Assembly: GCF_004005495.1 (NCBI RefSeq) | Contig: NZ_RZYA01000017.1 | Location: 62,001 to 126,000 of the forward strand | Reading direction: 5' to 3' | DNA: 64,000 nucleotides | Source of the DNA: Streptomyces antnestii | Lineage (GTDB): Bacteria; Actinomycetota; Actinomycetes; Streptomycetales; Streptomycetaceae | Shown: positions 28,315 through 36,933 of the stretch, one piece after another | Numbering within the stretch: position 1 is the stretch's first letter | Layout of the letters: the number at the start of each line of letters is the position of its first letter | Translations under genes and position numbers: made by a program | Notes under the pieces: model-generated | Seen by the model: only the letters and a program-made list of their open reading frames with translations | What the model was told of the DNA's origin: nothing | Databases searched by the model: none

Positions 28315-29634
28315 TCAGAGGTGACCGTCCTCCAGCATCTCGGTGACCAGGGCCGCGATCTGTGAACGCTCCGAACGGGTGAGGGTCACGTGGGCGAACA
28401 GCGGATGCCCCTTCAGCTTCTCGACGACGGCGACCACTCCGTCGTACCGGCCGACCCGCAGGTTGTCCCGCTGCGCCACGTCGTGTGTCAGTACGACCCG
28501 TGAATTCGCCCCGATCCTCGACAGAACGGTCAAAAGGACGTTCCGTTCGAGGGATTGGGCCTCGTCCACGATCACGAACGCGTCGTGCAGGGAGCGGCCG
28601 CGGATGTGCGTCAGCGGCAGGACCTCCAGCATGCCGCGCGCCGTGACCTCCTCGATGACGGCCTTGCCGGCGACGGACCCGAGCGTGTCGAACACCGCCT
28701 GCGCCCAAGGGCCCATCTTCTCGGCCTCGGTGCCGGGCAGATAGCCGAGCTCCTGACCGCCCACCGCGTACAGCGGACGGAACACCATCACCTTCTGGTG
28801 CTGGCGCCGTTCGAGTACGGCCTCCAGACCCGCGCAGAGCGCGAGCGCCGACTTGCCGGTGCCGGCCCGGCCGCCCATCGACAGGATCCCGATGTCGGGG
28901 TCGAGGAGGAGATCGAGCGCGATGCGCTGCTCGGCGCTGCGGCCCTTGATGCCGAACGCCTCGCGGTCGCCGCGCACCAGACGGACGTTACCCTCGGCCG
29001 TGATCCTGCCGAGCGCCTTGCCGCGCTCGGACTGGATGGTCAGGCCGGTGTGGACGGGCAGCTCCGCCGCCTCCGGCACGTACAGGCTCTCCTCCTCGAA
29101 GAGGAGGTCCACCTGTTCACCGGAGAGCCGCAGTTCGGACATTCCGGTCCAGCCGGAGTCCGTGATGGCGAGCTCGGCGCGGTACTCCTCGGCGAGCAGG
29201 CCCACCGACGACGCCTTGATGCGCAGCGGCAGGTCCTTGGAGACGACGGTGACGTCGTACCCCTCGGCCTGGAGATTGCGGGCGACGGCGAGGATGCGGG
29301 AGTCGTTGTCCCCCAGGCGGTAGCCCGCCGGGAGCACGCCCGGATCCGAGTGGTTGAGCTCGACGCGCAGGCTGCCGCCCAGGTCGCCGATGGGGATCGG
29401 GGCGTCCAGACGTCCGTGCCGGGTCCGGAAGTCGTCGAGCAGGCGCAGGGCCTGCCGGGCGAAGTAACCGAGCTCCGGATGGTGCCGCTTGGCCTCCAGT
29501 TCCGTGACCACGACGATCGGGAGCACCACCTCGTGCTCGTCGAACCTGGTCAGGGCGTTCGGGTCGGCCAGCAGGACGCTGGTGTCGAGAACATAAGTGC
29601 GCCGGTCGGGCTGGCGCTTGTTGCTGGTCACCAC
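28315..29634 (-). CDS. phoH: PhoH-like ATPase with N-terminal PIN domain
   Basis: 439 residues. Residues ~13-145 are a PIN domain (TYVLDTSVLLADP, LGDNDSRILAVA, VTVVSKDLPLRIKA), and the C-terminal half is a PhoH P-loop ATPase with Walker A GGRAGTGKS (255-262) and Walker B VIVDEAQSL. PhoH2-type proteins join an RNase-like PIN domain to an RNA helicase. Start at 29634. Confidence 0.94.
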   Translation of the reverse strand: MVTSNKRQPDRRTYVLDTSVLLADPNALTRFDEHEVVLPIVVVTELEAKRHHPELGYFARQALRLLDDFRTRHGRLDAPIPIGDLGGSLRVELNHSDPGVLPAGYRLGDNDSRILAVARNLQAEGYDVTVVSKDLPLRIKASSVGLLAEEYRAELAITDSGWTGMSELRLSGEQVDLLFEEESLYVPEAAELPVHTGLTIQSERGKALGRITAEGNVRLVRGDREAFGIKGRSAEQRIALDLLLDPDIGILSMGGRAGTGKSALALCAGLEAVLERRQHQKVMVFRPLYAVGGQELGYLPGTEAEKMGPWAQAVFDTLGSVAGKAVIEEVTARGMLEVLPLTHIRGRSLHDAFVIVDEAQSLERNVLLTVLSRIGANSRVVLTHDVAQRDNLRVGRYDGVVAVVEKLKGHPLFAHVTLTRSERSQIAALVTEMLEDGHL

Positions 29635-29954
29635 GGAAGGACGTACCCCCTCGGATGAGGTCGGGGAGCGACAGAGGGATCCAGGGCCGGGCGGGGCGGG
29701 TCGGACCCGCCGGTCGACGGCCGCGATGCACGGGCCGTGACCGGCCCCCCAGCCTCTCCAACGGGGAATGTGCTCCCCGCATGGTCGTCCTGGCGCAAAG
29801 GGCCTCCCGGGCGGACAGCCCCGTGCCGTCCGCTGAGACTCGACGTCCGTGAATCGGACATCGACCTGGAAGGCTTATTCCCTCGAACACACGCGGCCAT
29901 GCCATAGCTCGGGGCGGCGCGTGCGTTAACTCCTGGTGACGTACGTCCCCCGGG
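29635..29954. promoter_or_regulatory. Gap between uppS and phoH
   Basis: 320 bp with no gene. It holds the phoH promoter on the minus strand and a short hairpin GGCGGGTC-G-GACCCGCC (29695-29711). I see no clear -10/-35. Confidence 0.35.
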
Positions 29955-30716
29955 TCAGCCGCCGTAACGCCGGTGACGGGCCGCGTAGTCGCGCAGCGCG
30001 CGCAGGAAGTCGACCTTGCGGAACGCGGGCCAGAAGACTTCGCAGAAGTAGTACTCGGAATGGGCCGACTGCCAGAGCATGAAACCGGACAGGCGCTGCT
30101 CGCCGCTCGTGCGGATGACGAGGTCGGGGTCGGGCTGTCCGCTGGTGTAGAGGTGCTTCGAGATCTGGTCGATGTCGACGCTCTCGGCGATGTCCTCGAG
30201 GCTGGTGCCCTTGTCCGCGTGGTCGAGGAGCAGCGAGCGCACCGCGTCGGCGATCTCCTGGCGGCCGCCGTAGCCGACCGCGACGTTGACGAGTATCCCC
30301 TTGTTGCCGTCGGTGGCCTGCTCGGCCTCCTTGAGGACGGTCTGCGTGCGGGCAGGAAGGAGGTCGAGGGTGCCGACGTGGTGCACGCGCCAGCGGCCGT
30401 CGACGGCGAGGCTGCGGACGGTCTCCTCGATGATGCCGAGGAGCGGCCGCATCTCCTCCTCGGGGCGGTTGAAGTTGTCCGTGGACAGCATCCAGAGGGT
30501 GACAACTTCGACGTCCGTCTCGGCACACCAGCCGAGGAACTCCTCGATCTTGTACGCGCCCGCCTGGTGGCCCTGTGCGGCAGTGCCACCGGAGGCCTTC
30601 GCCCAGCGCCTGTTCCCGTCGAGGATGACCCCGATGTGTTTGGGCACCTGGTCGTGGTCGAGACGGCCTTCCACCCGGCGTGCGTAAAGTCCGTACACCA
30701 GGTCGCGCAGGTTCAC
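29955..30716 (-). CDS. uppS: Isoprenyl transferase (cis-prenyltransferase)
   Basis: 253 residues. The active-site motif HIGVILDGNRRWAK (Asp33) and the C-terminal DPDLVIRTSGEQRLSGFMLWQS motif define the UPP synthase family. Makes cis-polyprenyl diphosphates as carrier lipids for cell-wall synthesis. Actinobacteria have more than one copy, and chain length cannot be told here. GTG 30716. Divergent from the aldo-keto reductase. Confidence 0.94.
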   Translation of the reverse strand: MNLRDLVYGLYARRVEGRLDHDQVPKHIGVILDGNRRWAKASGGTAAQGHQAGAYKIEEFLGWCAETDVEVVTLWMLSTDNFNRPEEEMRPLLGIIEETVRSLAVDGRWRVHHVGTLDLLPARTQTVLKEAEQATDGNKGILVNVAVGYGGRQEIADAVRSLLLDHADKGTSLEDIAESVDIDQISKHLYTSGQPDPDLVIRTSGEQRLSGFMLWQSAHSEYYFCEVFWPAFRKVDFLRALRDYAARHRRYGG

Positions 30717-30825
30717 TGTCTTTCAGCCCCTCCGTGCAGACGGCAGTCCCCGAGGGCGAAAGCCTACCGCTGTGGACCGTGGCCCTCGCTGTGGGGTGCC
30801 GGCGGCCTGACGTAGCTTCGTAGCC

Positions 30826-31866
30826 ATGAACGACACCTCCTCGTACCGCGCCGCCGCGGACCGCTACGACTCCATGGAGTACCGGCGCACCGGCCGCAGT
30901 GGTCTCAAGCTTCCCGCGATCTCGCTCGGCCTGTGGCACAACTTCGGTGACGACCGCACCCTCGACTCTCAGCGGGCGATCCTCCGCCGCGCCTTTGACA
31001 TCGGTGTCACCCACTTCGACCTGGCGAACAACTACGGGCCGCCCCCCGGCTCCGCCGAGCTGAACTTCGGCAAGATCTTCGCCCAGGACTTCGCGCCGTA
31101 CCGGGATGAACTGGTCATCTCGACCAAGGCGGGCTATCTCATGCACCCCGGCCCGTACGGCGAGTGGGGCAGCCGCAAGTACCTGCTGTCGTCCCTCGAC
31201 GCGTCCCTGTCACGGATGGGCCTCGACTACGTCGACATCTTCTACTCGCACCGCTTCGACCCGGACACCCCGCTCGAGGAGACGATGGGCGCGCTCGCCT
31301 CCGCGGTGCAGCAGGGCAAGGCGCTCTACGTGGGCGTCTCCTCCTACAACAGCGAGCAGACGGCGGAAGCGGCGCGGCTGCTGAAGGAGATGGGTGTCCC
31401 CGCCCTCATCCACCAGCCCTCGTACTCGATGATCAACCGCTGGACCGAGGACGACCGCCTGCTCGACACCCTGGAGACGGCCGGCATGGGCTGCATCTCC
31501 TTCGTGCCGCTCGCGCAGGGCCTGCTGACCGACAAGTACCTGAAGGGCATCCCCGAGGGTTCGCGCGCGACGCAGGGCAAGTCCCTCGACCCGGGCCTCG
31601 CGGGCGACTCCGAGGTGCTCCGCCGCCTGAACGGCCTGAACGACATCGCGCGGCGCCGCGGCCAGTCCCTCGCGCAGCTCGCGCTCAACTGGGTGCTGCG
31701 GGACGAGCGGATGACGTCCGCCCTCATCGGCGCGTCCAGTGTGAAGCAGCTGGAGGAGAACGTGGCGGCGCTCGCGGGCCCGAAGCTCACCGACGAAGAG
31801 CTGTCCGAAATCGACTCGTTCGCGGTGTCGACCCCGGGCACGAACATCTGGGCCGGCCGGAGCTGA
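30826..31866 (+). CDS. Aldo-keto reductase (YghZ/L-glyceraldehyde 3-phosphate reductase type)
   Basis: 346 residues, (alpha/beta)8 NADPH-dependent reductase. Catalytic Asp/Tyr/Lys/His are in FDLANNYGPPPGSAE, ISTKAGYLM and FYSHRFDPDTPLEE. The P-x-P-G-S-A-E insertion and WGSRKYLLSSLD are typical of YghZ-like enzymes, which reduce toxic L-glyceraldehyde 3-phosphate. ATG 30826. Confidence 0.92.
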   Translation: MNDTSSYRAAADRYDSMEYRRTGRSGLKLPAISLGLWHNFGDDRTLDSQRAILRRAFDIGVTHFDLANNYGPPPGSAELNFGKIFAQDFAPYRDELVISTKAGYLMHPGPYGEWGSRKYLLSSLDASLSRMGLDYVDIFYSHRFDPDTPLEETMGALASAVQQGKALYVGVSSYNSEQTAEAARLLKEMGVPALIHQPSYSMINRWTEDDRLLDTLETAGMGCISFVPLAQGLLTDKYLKGIPEGSRATQGKSLDPGLAGDSEVLRRLNGLNDIARRRGQSLAQLALNWVLRDERMTSALIGASSVKQLEENVAALAGPKLTDEELSEIDSFAVSTPGTNIWAGRS

Positions 31867-31877
31867 CGCCTCCCGTT

Positions 31878-31938
31878 CCGGTCTGTTCCCCTCTGGTTCC
31901 CCTCTGGTTCCGCTCTGTTCCGCTCTGTTCCGCTGGGA
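31878..31938. repeat. 10-11 bp tandem repeats after aldo-keto reductase
   Basis: About five imperfect copies of GTTCCSCTCTG between two convergent genes, just after the stop of the reductase. Confidence 0.75.
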
Positions 31939-31956
31939 CGGGCCGCGGCCCTCGCG

Positions 31957-32475
31957 CTACGCGCCGGGGGTACGCGGCCTGCGGAACCATTCGCCCGCGC
32001 TCGCCTGGCTGAGCAGCACGACCATGACGACGGCACCGACGAGCGCGACGAGCCCGCCGATGTTGCCGCGCAGGGTTCCGCTCAGGCCGAGCGGGATCTG
32101 CACGCTCGCGAGGACGAGGGACGTGACCCGCAGCCACCGGCCCGCCTTCCCGTAGAAGCAGGCGAGGACCAGCAGGGCGACGCCGAAGACGTTCCCGCCG
32201 AACGCGGCGCCCGCGCCGCGCGGCCCCTCCGTCACGCCGACCGCGACGGCGGCGAGCAGGGCGAGCCCCACCGTCACATACGTGGTCGTCCGGGCGGCGC
32301 GGACGGAGGACGGCATGCTCAGGGGCGGGGCGGGCGCGTACTGCGGGTGGGTCCCGTACGACCCTGGGGCGTTGTACGGGCCGGGGATGTGGGGGCCGGG
32401 GACGCCGGGCCGACCGGGGCCGCCGTACGGGGCGGGGGCGGTGGGCGGCGCCTGGTGCGGGTGGTCGTTCGGCAT
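31957..32475 (-). CDS. Small integral membrane protein
   Basis: 172 residues. The first ~55 residues are Pro/Gly/His/Tyr rich and probably disordered. Four hydrophobic segments follow (TTYVTVGLALLAAVAVGV, VFGVALLVLACFYG, VTSLVLASVQIPLGLSG, GGLVALVGAVVMVVLL). No family recognised. ATG 32475 starts just after the repeat-free GC-rich spacer; it is separated from the upstream small RNA by a terminator. Confidence 0.7.
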   Translation of the reverse strand: MPNDHPHQAPPTAPAPYGGPGRPGVPGPHIPGPYNAPGSYGTHPQYAPAPPLSMPSSVRAARTTTYVTVGLALLAAVAVGVTEGPRGAGAAFGGNVFGVALLVLACFYGKAGRWLRVTSLVLASVQIPLGLSGTLRGNIGGLVALVGAVVMVVLLSQASAGEWFRRPRTPGA

Positions 32476-32537
32476 GCCGCGGACTTTAGTCGCGGCGCCG
32501 GGCCCGGCGGCCGTACACGCGCGGCCCGGCCAGAGAC

Positions 32538-32579
32538 AAAAAACGGGCCGGTCCGTGGGGGGGGATACGGACCGGCCCG
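32538..32579 (-). terminator. Intrinsic terminator with U-run
   Basis: 13-bp GC-rich stem followed on the minus strand by TTTTTT. It is the only hairpin noted in the window with a proper T-run. Confidence 0.85.
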
Positions 32580-32628
32580 AGGGGGGGTTTCCACCATAAC
32601 CCTTCGTGAGGGATGGTGGGTGCATCGG
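32538..32628 (-). ncRNA. Probable independent small RNA with C-rich loop (6C-like)
   Basis: Read on the minus strand: a first stem-loop CCACCAT...ATGGTGG (32591-32619, inner CCCT/AGGG), a C7 linker, then a perfect 13-bp stem (32544-32556 with 32567-32579) whose loop contains eight C, followed by six T. No protein gene feeds this terminator on that strand. Two stem-loops with C6+ stretches resemble the 6C RNA of actinobacteria, though here one C-run is in the linker rather than a loop. The 5' end is estimated; a weak -10 (TAGTTG) lies at 32636-32641. Confidence 0.6.
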
Positions 32629-32771
32629 CGTGCCACAACTACTCTCCGAAGTCGCCCGACGACGGCTGGAGGTATGTTTCCGGCCGCTTCGCGCGGGGTT
32701 TCGCAAGGGTTTTCCCGGCTTTCGGTACGACCAGGGCGGTCCCCCTCAGGGAGTAGCGGTGCGACGAACGC

Positions 32772-33164
32772 GTGCTTGACGCCGGGGCGGCCCGGGAGGT
32801 TGGCTGCGCGCTCATGGCGACGTTCACCGTGGCGGGACGCGAGGCCGAACTCCCGCTGGAGATCGCGGAGTCGGGGCGGGCGCGGCGGCGCGGGCTGCTC
32901 GGCCGCGATGGGGTGGACGGCGCGCTGTTGCTGACCGCGTCGGCGAGTGTGCACACCATAGGAATGCGCTTCGCGGTGGATGTGGCGTATTTGGACCGGA
33001 AAGGGAAGGTGCTCGCGGTGCGCACGATGCGCCCGGGGCGGATCGGACTTCCCCGGTTGCGCGCCCGGTGCGTCCTGGAGGCGGAGGCGGGGGCGATGGC
33101 CCGCTGGGGAGTGCGGCGCGGGGTCCGGGTGACGGTGGTCCAGCATGGATGGGGGCCAGGGTGA
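32772..33164 (+). CDS. DUF192 family protein
   Basis: Up to 130 residues. RRRGLLGRDGVDGALLLT, VHTIGMRFAVDVAYLDRKGKVL and the MRPGRIGLPRLRARCVLEAEAG block are characteristic of DUF192, small proteins of unknown role often secreted in other phyla. GTG 32772 is the longest start; ATG 32814 with GGGAGG 14 nt upstream is at least as likely and removes 14 weakly conserved residues. Confidence 0.82.
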   Translation: MLDAGAAREVGCALMATFTVAGREAELPLEIAESGRARRRGLLGRDGVDGALLLTASASVHTIGMRFAVDVAYLDRKGKVLAVRTMRPGRIGLPRLRARCVLEAEAGAMARWGVRRGVRVTVVQHGWGPG

Positions 33165-33311
33165 GTGACCGCACACGGGGGAAGGCAGGCGGCACCGCGC
33201 AGCCCCCTCCACTGCACGATGCCGCCGCGCAGCTTTGCTCACGCGAATTGCCTTGGTCTGAACCTACTTCACGGTGACACGTGTATCGGTAGCTGATCGA
33301 TAACGATGCGG

Positions 33312-34100
33312 CTACAAGGCGCGCGGCCTGCGGGCCTCGATCAGATGACGGGTGCTGTGCGCCACGAACGGCCCCTCCGCCGCGATGCGTTCATGCAGTT
33401 CGAGCAGCCGCGGCCGGTACGCCTCGACGGTGAATCCCGGCACCATCCAGATCACCTTGCGCAAGAAGTGCACGACGGCCCCGATGTCGTAGAACTCGAT
33501 CCGCAGACGCTCGGCGCGCAGGTCGACGACCTCCAGGCCCGCCGCCTCGGCCTCGGCCCGCTCGCCCCGCGGGTCACGCCCCCGCCTGACCTCCTCCGGC
33601 TGCGGCCCCAGGAAGAACTCGACGACCTCGAAGACGCTGCTCGGGCCGACATGCTGCGCGAAGTACGTGCCACCTGGCGCCAGCACGCGGGCGATCTCGG
33701 CGAACGGGGCCTTCACCGGGTGACGGCTGGTCACCAGGTCGAACGTGCCGTCCGCGAACGGCAGAGGGGCGCCCTCCGGCGAGGCGACGACCACGACCCC
33801 GCGCGGGGCGAGCAGCGCGGAGGCCTTGGCGACGTTGGGCGGCCAGCCCTCGGTCGCGGCGATCAGCGGGGGCAGCTCCGGCGCCGAGGCGAGCACCTCG
33901 CCGCCGCCGGTCTGGAGGTCGAGCCCGGCCGAGGCGCGCCCCATGCGCTCGCCCATGGCACGCGCGTACCCCCAGGACGGCCGCTCCTCGGTGGCGCGGC
34001 CCTCGAACCACGAGAAGTCCCAGCCCTCGACGGGGGCGGCGGCAGCCTCGGCGACGAGTTCGCCGAAGGGGCGGCCGGCGTGGGTGGGGCGGATGCTCAT
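33312..34100 (-). CDS. Methyltransferase-domain protein
   Basis: 262 residues. SAM fold is visible in the LQTGGGEVLASAPELP region (motif I, GxGxG replaced by TGGGE), the SPEGAPLPFADGTFDLVTSRHPVK motif II and RVLAPGGTYFAQHVG motif III. Close to rRNA or small-molecule methyltransferases of unknown target. ATG 34100 chosen because sequence upstream is low complexity. Confidence 0.82.
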   Translation of the reverse strand: MSIRPTHAGRPFGELVAEAAAAPVEGWDFSWFEGRATEERPSWGYARAMGERMGRASAGLDLQTGGGEVLASAPELPPLIAATEGWPPNVAKASALLAPRGVVVVASPEGAPLPFADGTFDLVTSRHPVKAPFAEIARVLAPGGTYFAQHVGPSSVFEVVEFFLGPQPEEVRRGRDPRGERAEAEAAGLEVVDLRAERLRIEFYDIGAVVHFLRKVIWMVPGFTVEAYRPRLLELHERIAAEGPFVAHSTRHLIEARRPRAL

Positions 34101-34308
34101 GACGCCATGATCGCAGCGCCCCACCGGCACGGCACGTGCTTTTCGCCCCGCGCGGGCGGGCCGGGAAGAGAACCGTAAGAGGGGCAGAGACCTCCCGCCC
34201 CTCCCTCGGCCTGCGCGGGTTCTCCACGTACCCTGGGCGGATCCGCTCCGGGCACCGCTGCCCGACACAGGTAACGGCATCGACCATCCCGCGCCGAAAT
34301 GCGAGCTC
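34101..34308. promoter_or_regulatory. Divergent region, methyltransferase / P450
   Basis: 208 bp that should hold both promoters. No operator recognised. Confidence 0.3.
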
Positions 34309-35628
34309 ATGTCCGATCGTTCTCTCCGTTCTGTTCGTGCTGCCCGTTCAGCGATAGCGACCTGGCTGACCCGCCTCTACTTCGCCCGGCTCCGGAAGAA
34401 GGGCGGCCTCGACCTGTCCGTCCTCTCGAAGCTGCCCGACGCCGCGCTCCTGCCGCTGCGCCGCGAAGGACTCGACCCGGTGGCCGAGATCGGTGAACTC
34501 CGGGACCGGGAGCCGGTCAGCAGGCTGCCCATCCCCGGCATGACGGTGTGGCTCGTCACCGGCTACGACGAGGCGAAGGCCGTGCTCGGCCACGGGTCCG
34601 CGTTCAGCAACGACTTCCGGAACCTGGTCGGCAACACGGGTGTCACCGACGACCAGAACCCCGGCGGCCTCGGCTTCACCGACCCGCCGGACCACACCCG
34701 GCTGCGGAAGATGCTGACGCCGGAGTTCACGATGCGCCGCCTCTCGCGGCTCACCCCCCGGATCCACGCCATCGTCGAGGAACGCCTCGCCGACCTCGCG
34801 AAGGCCGCGGACGGAGACAACACGGTCGACCTCGTCGAGCACTTCGCGATGCCCGTGCCCGCGCTGGTCATCTGCGAACTCCTCGGCGTGCCCTACGAGG
34901 ACCGGGACGACTTCCAGCAGTTCTCCGTCGCCCGCTTCGACGTGTTCGGCGGCGCCGGCGCGTCCTTCAGCGCCGTGTCCCAGTCCCTCGACTATCTGCG
35001 CGGGATCGTCGCCGAGCAGCGCCGCAACCCCGGCGACGGCCTCCTCGGCATGCTGGTGCGCGAGTACGGCGACGCGATCACCGACGAGGAGCTCACCGGC
35101 CTCGCCGACGGCGTCCTCACCGGCGGCCTGGAGACCACGGCGAGCATGCTCGCGCTCGGCACGCTCATCCTGCTCCAGAACCCGGAGCACTTCACCGCGC
35201 TGCGCGACGCCACGGACCCCGAGGCCGTCGCCGCGCCCTTCGTCGACGAGCTGCTGCGCCACCTCACCGTCGTCCAGACCGCGTTCCCGCGGTTCGCCCG
35301 CGAGGACGTCGAGATAGGCGGGGTCCGGATATCCGGCGGGGACATCGTCCTCGTCTCCCTCAGCGCCGCCGACCGCGACGCACGCCTCGGCGAGGACATG
35401 GACCGCTTCGACCCGTCCCGCCAGGCCGCCGGCTCCCACCTCGCCTTCGGATACGGCATCCACCGCTGCATCGGCGCGGAGCTCGGCAAGATGGAACTGC
35501 GCGCGGCGTTCCCCCAACTGGTCCGCCGCTTCCCGGAGTTGAAGCTCGCGACTCCTCCGGAGGAACTCGCCTTCCGCAAGCTGTCCATCGTCTACGGAGT
35601 GGATTCCCTGCCGGTACGGCTCGGCTAG
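34309..35628 (+). CDS. Cytochrome P450
   Basis: 439 residues. Heme-binding loop FGYGIHRCIGAEL with axial Cys387, I-helix GGLETTAS instead of the usual A/GGxDT (Glu in place of Asp), and the E-x-x-R motif in DELLRHL. A bacterial soluble monooxygenase. No ferredoxin, reductase or biosynthetic genes adjoin it, so the substrate is open. The N terminus has an extra basic segment (SVRAARSAIATWLTR). ATG 34309. Confidence 0.93.
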   Translation: MSDRSLRSVRAARSAIATWLTRLYFARLRKKGGLDLSVLSKLPDAALLPLRREGLDPVAEIGELRDREPVSRLPIPGMTVWLVTGYDEAKAVLGHGSAFSNDFRNLVGNTGVTDDQNPGGLGFTDPPDHTRLRKMLTPEFTMRRLSRLTPRIHAIVEERLADLAKAADGDNTVDLVEHFAMPVPALVICELLGVPYEDRDDFQQFSVARFDVFGGAGASFSAVSQSLDYLRGIVAEQRRNPGDGLLGMLVREYGDAITDEELTGLADGVLTGGLETTASMLALGTLILLQNPEHFTALRDATDPEAVAAPFVDELLRHLTVVQTAFPRFAREDVEIGGVRISGGDIVLVSLSAADRDARLGEDMDRFDPSRQAAGSHLAFGYGIHRCIGAELGKMELRAAFPQLVRRFPELKLATPPEELAFRKLSIVYGVDSLPVRLG

Positions 35629-35647
35629 CGCCGCGCCAGGACACGCC

Positions 35648-36340
35648 CTAGGGGGAGGACGTGCCGTCGCCCGCGCCGGTCGCCCCCCTCGGGAACGACA
35701 CCTCGACCCTCCGGTTCTTCTTGCGGCCCTCTTCGCTGGTGTTGTCGGCGATCGGATAGTCCTCGCTGTAGCCGCGCACCGCGAACGTGACGTTCTGGTC
35801 CTGCGAACCGAGCGCCGCCGCGAGCCGCTCGTGCACGGCCTCCGCGCGCTTCTTCGACAGCGTGAGCCCGTGCGCGTACGACCCGAGGTCGTCCGTGAAA
35901 CCGAAGACGCGCACGTTCGTGGCGTGCTGCGCCGTGATCTCGTCGGCGATGGCCTGGATACGGGACGCGGCGTCCGGGTTGAGCTTGGCGCTGTCCTTCG
36001 GGAACAGCACCTCCGCCTGCAGCGCGAACTTCACGTCCTGGTTCGTGTCCTCGCGCCTCTCGTCGCCCGACAGGTCCTCGATGACGGACTTGATGTCGAG
36101 CACCTTGGCCGGCGCAAGCGTGGCGCCGTCGGCGAGCTTCAGCCCCGGGCTGTTGCCGTCGACGTCGGGGGGCGGCGAGGTCGTCGTACTCCCGGGCGGC
36201 GCACCGGAGGGATCGGTGTCATCGGCGGAGGCGCCTTGCGCGTTGACGCTGACGCTGAGGGTGAGGCTGATCAGGGCGGCGGCGGTGAGGGCGATGAGAG
36301 GTCGTGTTCGGGTTCGTGTTCGGGGGAGGGCCATGGTCAT
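35648..36340 (-). CDS. OmpA-domain secreted protein
   Basis: 230 residues. Signal peptide (LIALTAAALISLTLSVSVNAQG), a Pro/Thr linker, then an OmpA_C peptidoglycan-binding domain (VLFPKDSAKLNPDA, VRVFGFTDDLGSYAHGLTLSKKRAEAV, EEGRKKNRRVEV). Likely fastens something to the cell wall. Start ATG 36340 overlaps the stop of the lipoprotein gene (ATGA). It is last in the Tad operon. Confidence 0.88.
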   Translation of the reverse strand: MTMALPRTRTRTRPLIALTAAALISLTLSVSVNAQGASADDTDPSGAPPGSTTTSPPPDVDGNSPGLKLADGATLAPAKVLDIKSVIEDLSGDERREDTNQDVKFALQAEVLFPKDSAKLNPDAASRIQAIADEITAQHATNVRVFGFTDDLGSYAHGLTLSKKRAEAVHERLAAALGSQDQNVTFAVRGYSEDYPIADNTSEEGRKKNRRVEVSFPRGATGAGDGTSSP

Positions 36341-36912
36341 CCGCCCTCGGTGATTTCCAGGGGGGCGGGGGGCATGGACCCGACTTGGAAGTCGACCTTG
36401 TTCGTGCCCTCGGGTGGCGCGGGGAACTGTGCGTACCAGTCCACGGACTGGCCCGCGTCCACGCCACCGCCCTCGAACTTCGTGCAGAGGCAACGCCCTT
36501 GGGTATCCCGAAGGATGAGGTACTTCTTCTTGCCTGCCTTGTCCACGACGGAGGCGCCGGCGAGGGAGGATCCGTTCTTGCTCAACTCGCGTTCGTCGCC
36601 CCGCCAGTCGGCCGCGATCCAGAACTTGCCTCCGCCGTTGGTCACCTTGCCGGAGAGAGTGAGAAAGCCGCCCTGATCCCGTGTCGCAGAGGTGACTGTC
36701 AGCGTGATGCCGTTGCTCTTGACTTCTGCGAGCGTCTGTTCCGAAGAAGGGGAAGGAGTCGGACTTACGTCCTGGCCGGTTGTGTGCCTCGCTGAGGCCG
36801 AGGCCTTCGACTCGCCCTTTCCGTCATCACCACCACCGCACCCGGCCGTGGTGAGTATCAGCCCGGTCGTGATCGCCAGCGCGGCCAGTGCCGTGCGTTG
36901 CCGAGTCTTCAT
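36337..36912 (-). CDS. Lipoprotein of unknown function in Tad operon
   Basis: About 191 residues. A lipobox (LILTTAGC) with Cys anchors a Ser/Thr/Pro linker and a beta-rich domain (LTVTSATRDQGGFLTLSGKVTNGG) that has a Cys-Leu-Cys pair (GRCLCTKFE). ATG 36912 follows an AAGGAA site; GTG at 36930 is also in frame. The stop overlaps the next gene's start. May be a pilus accessory or wall anchor. Confidence 0.75.
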   Translation of the reverse strand: MKTRQRTALAALAITTGLILTTAGCGGGDDGKGESKASASARHTTGQDVSPTPSPSSEQTLAEVKSNGITLTVTSATRDQGGFLTLSGKVTNGGGKFWIAADWRGDERELSKNGSSLAGASVVDKAGKKKYLILRDTQGRCLCTKFEGGGVDAGQSVDWYAQFPAPPEGTNKVDFQVGSMPPAPLEITEGG

Positions 36913-36933
36913 CGAAACGCGTTCCTTCACTAG

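Noticed and set aside
33254..33265. Second dre-like site TGGTCTGAACCT near 33.25 kb
   Set aside because: Only about 9 of 12 positions fit and the palindrome is broken.
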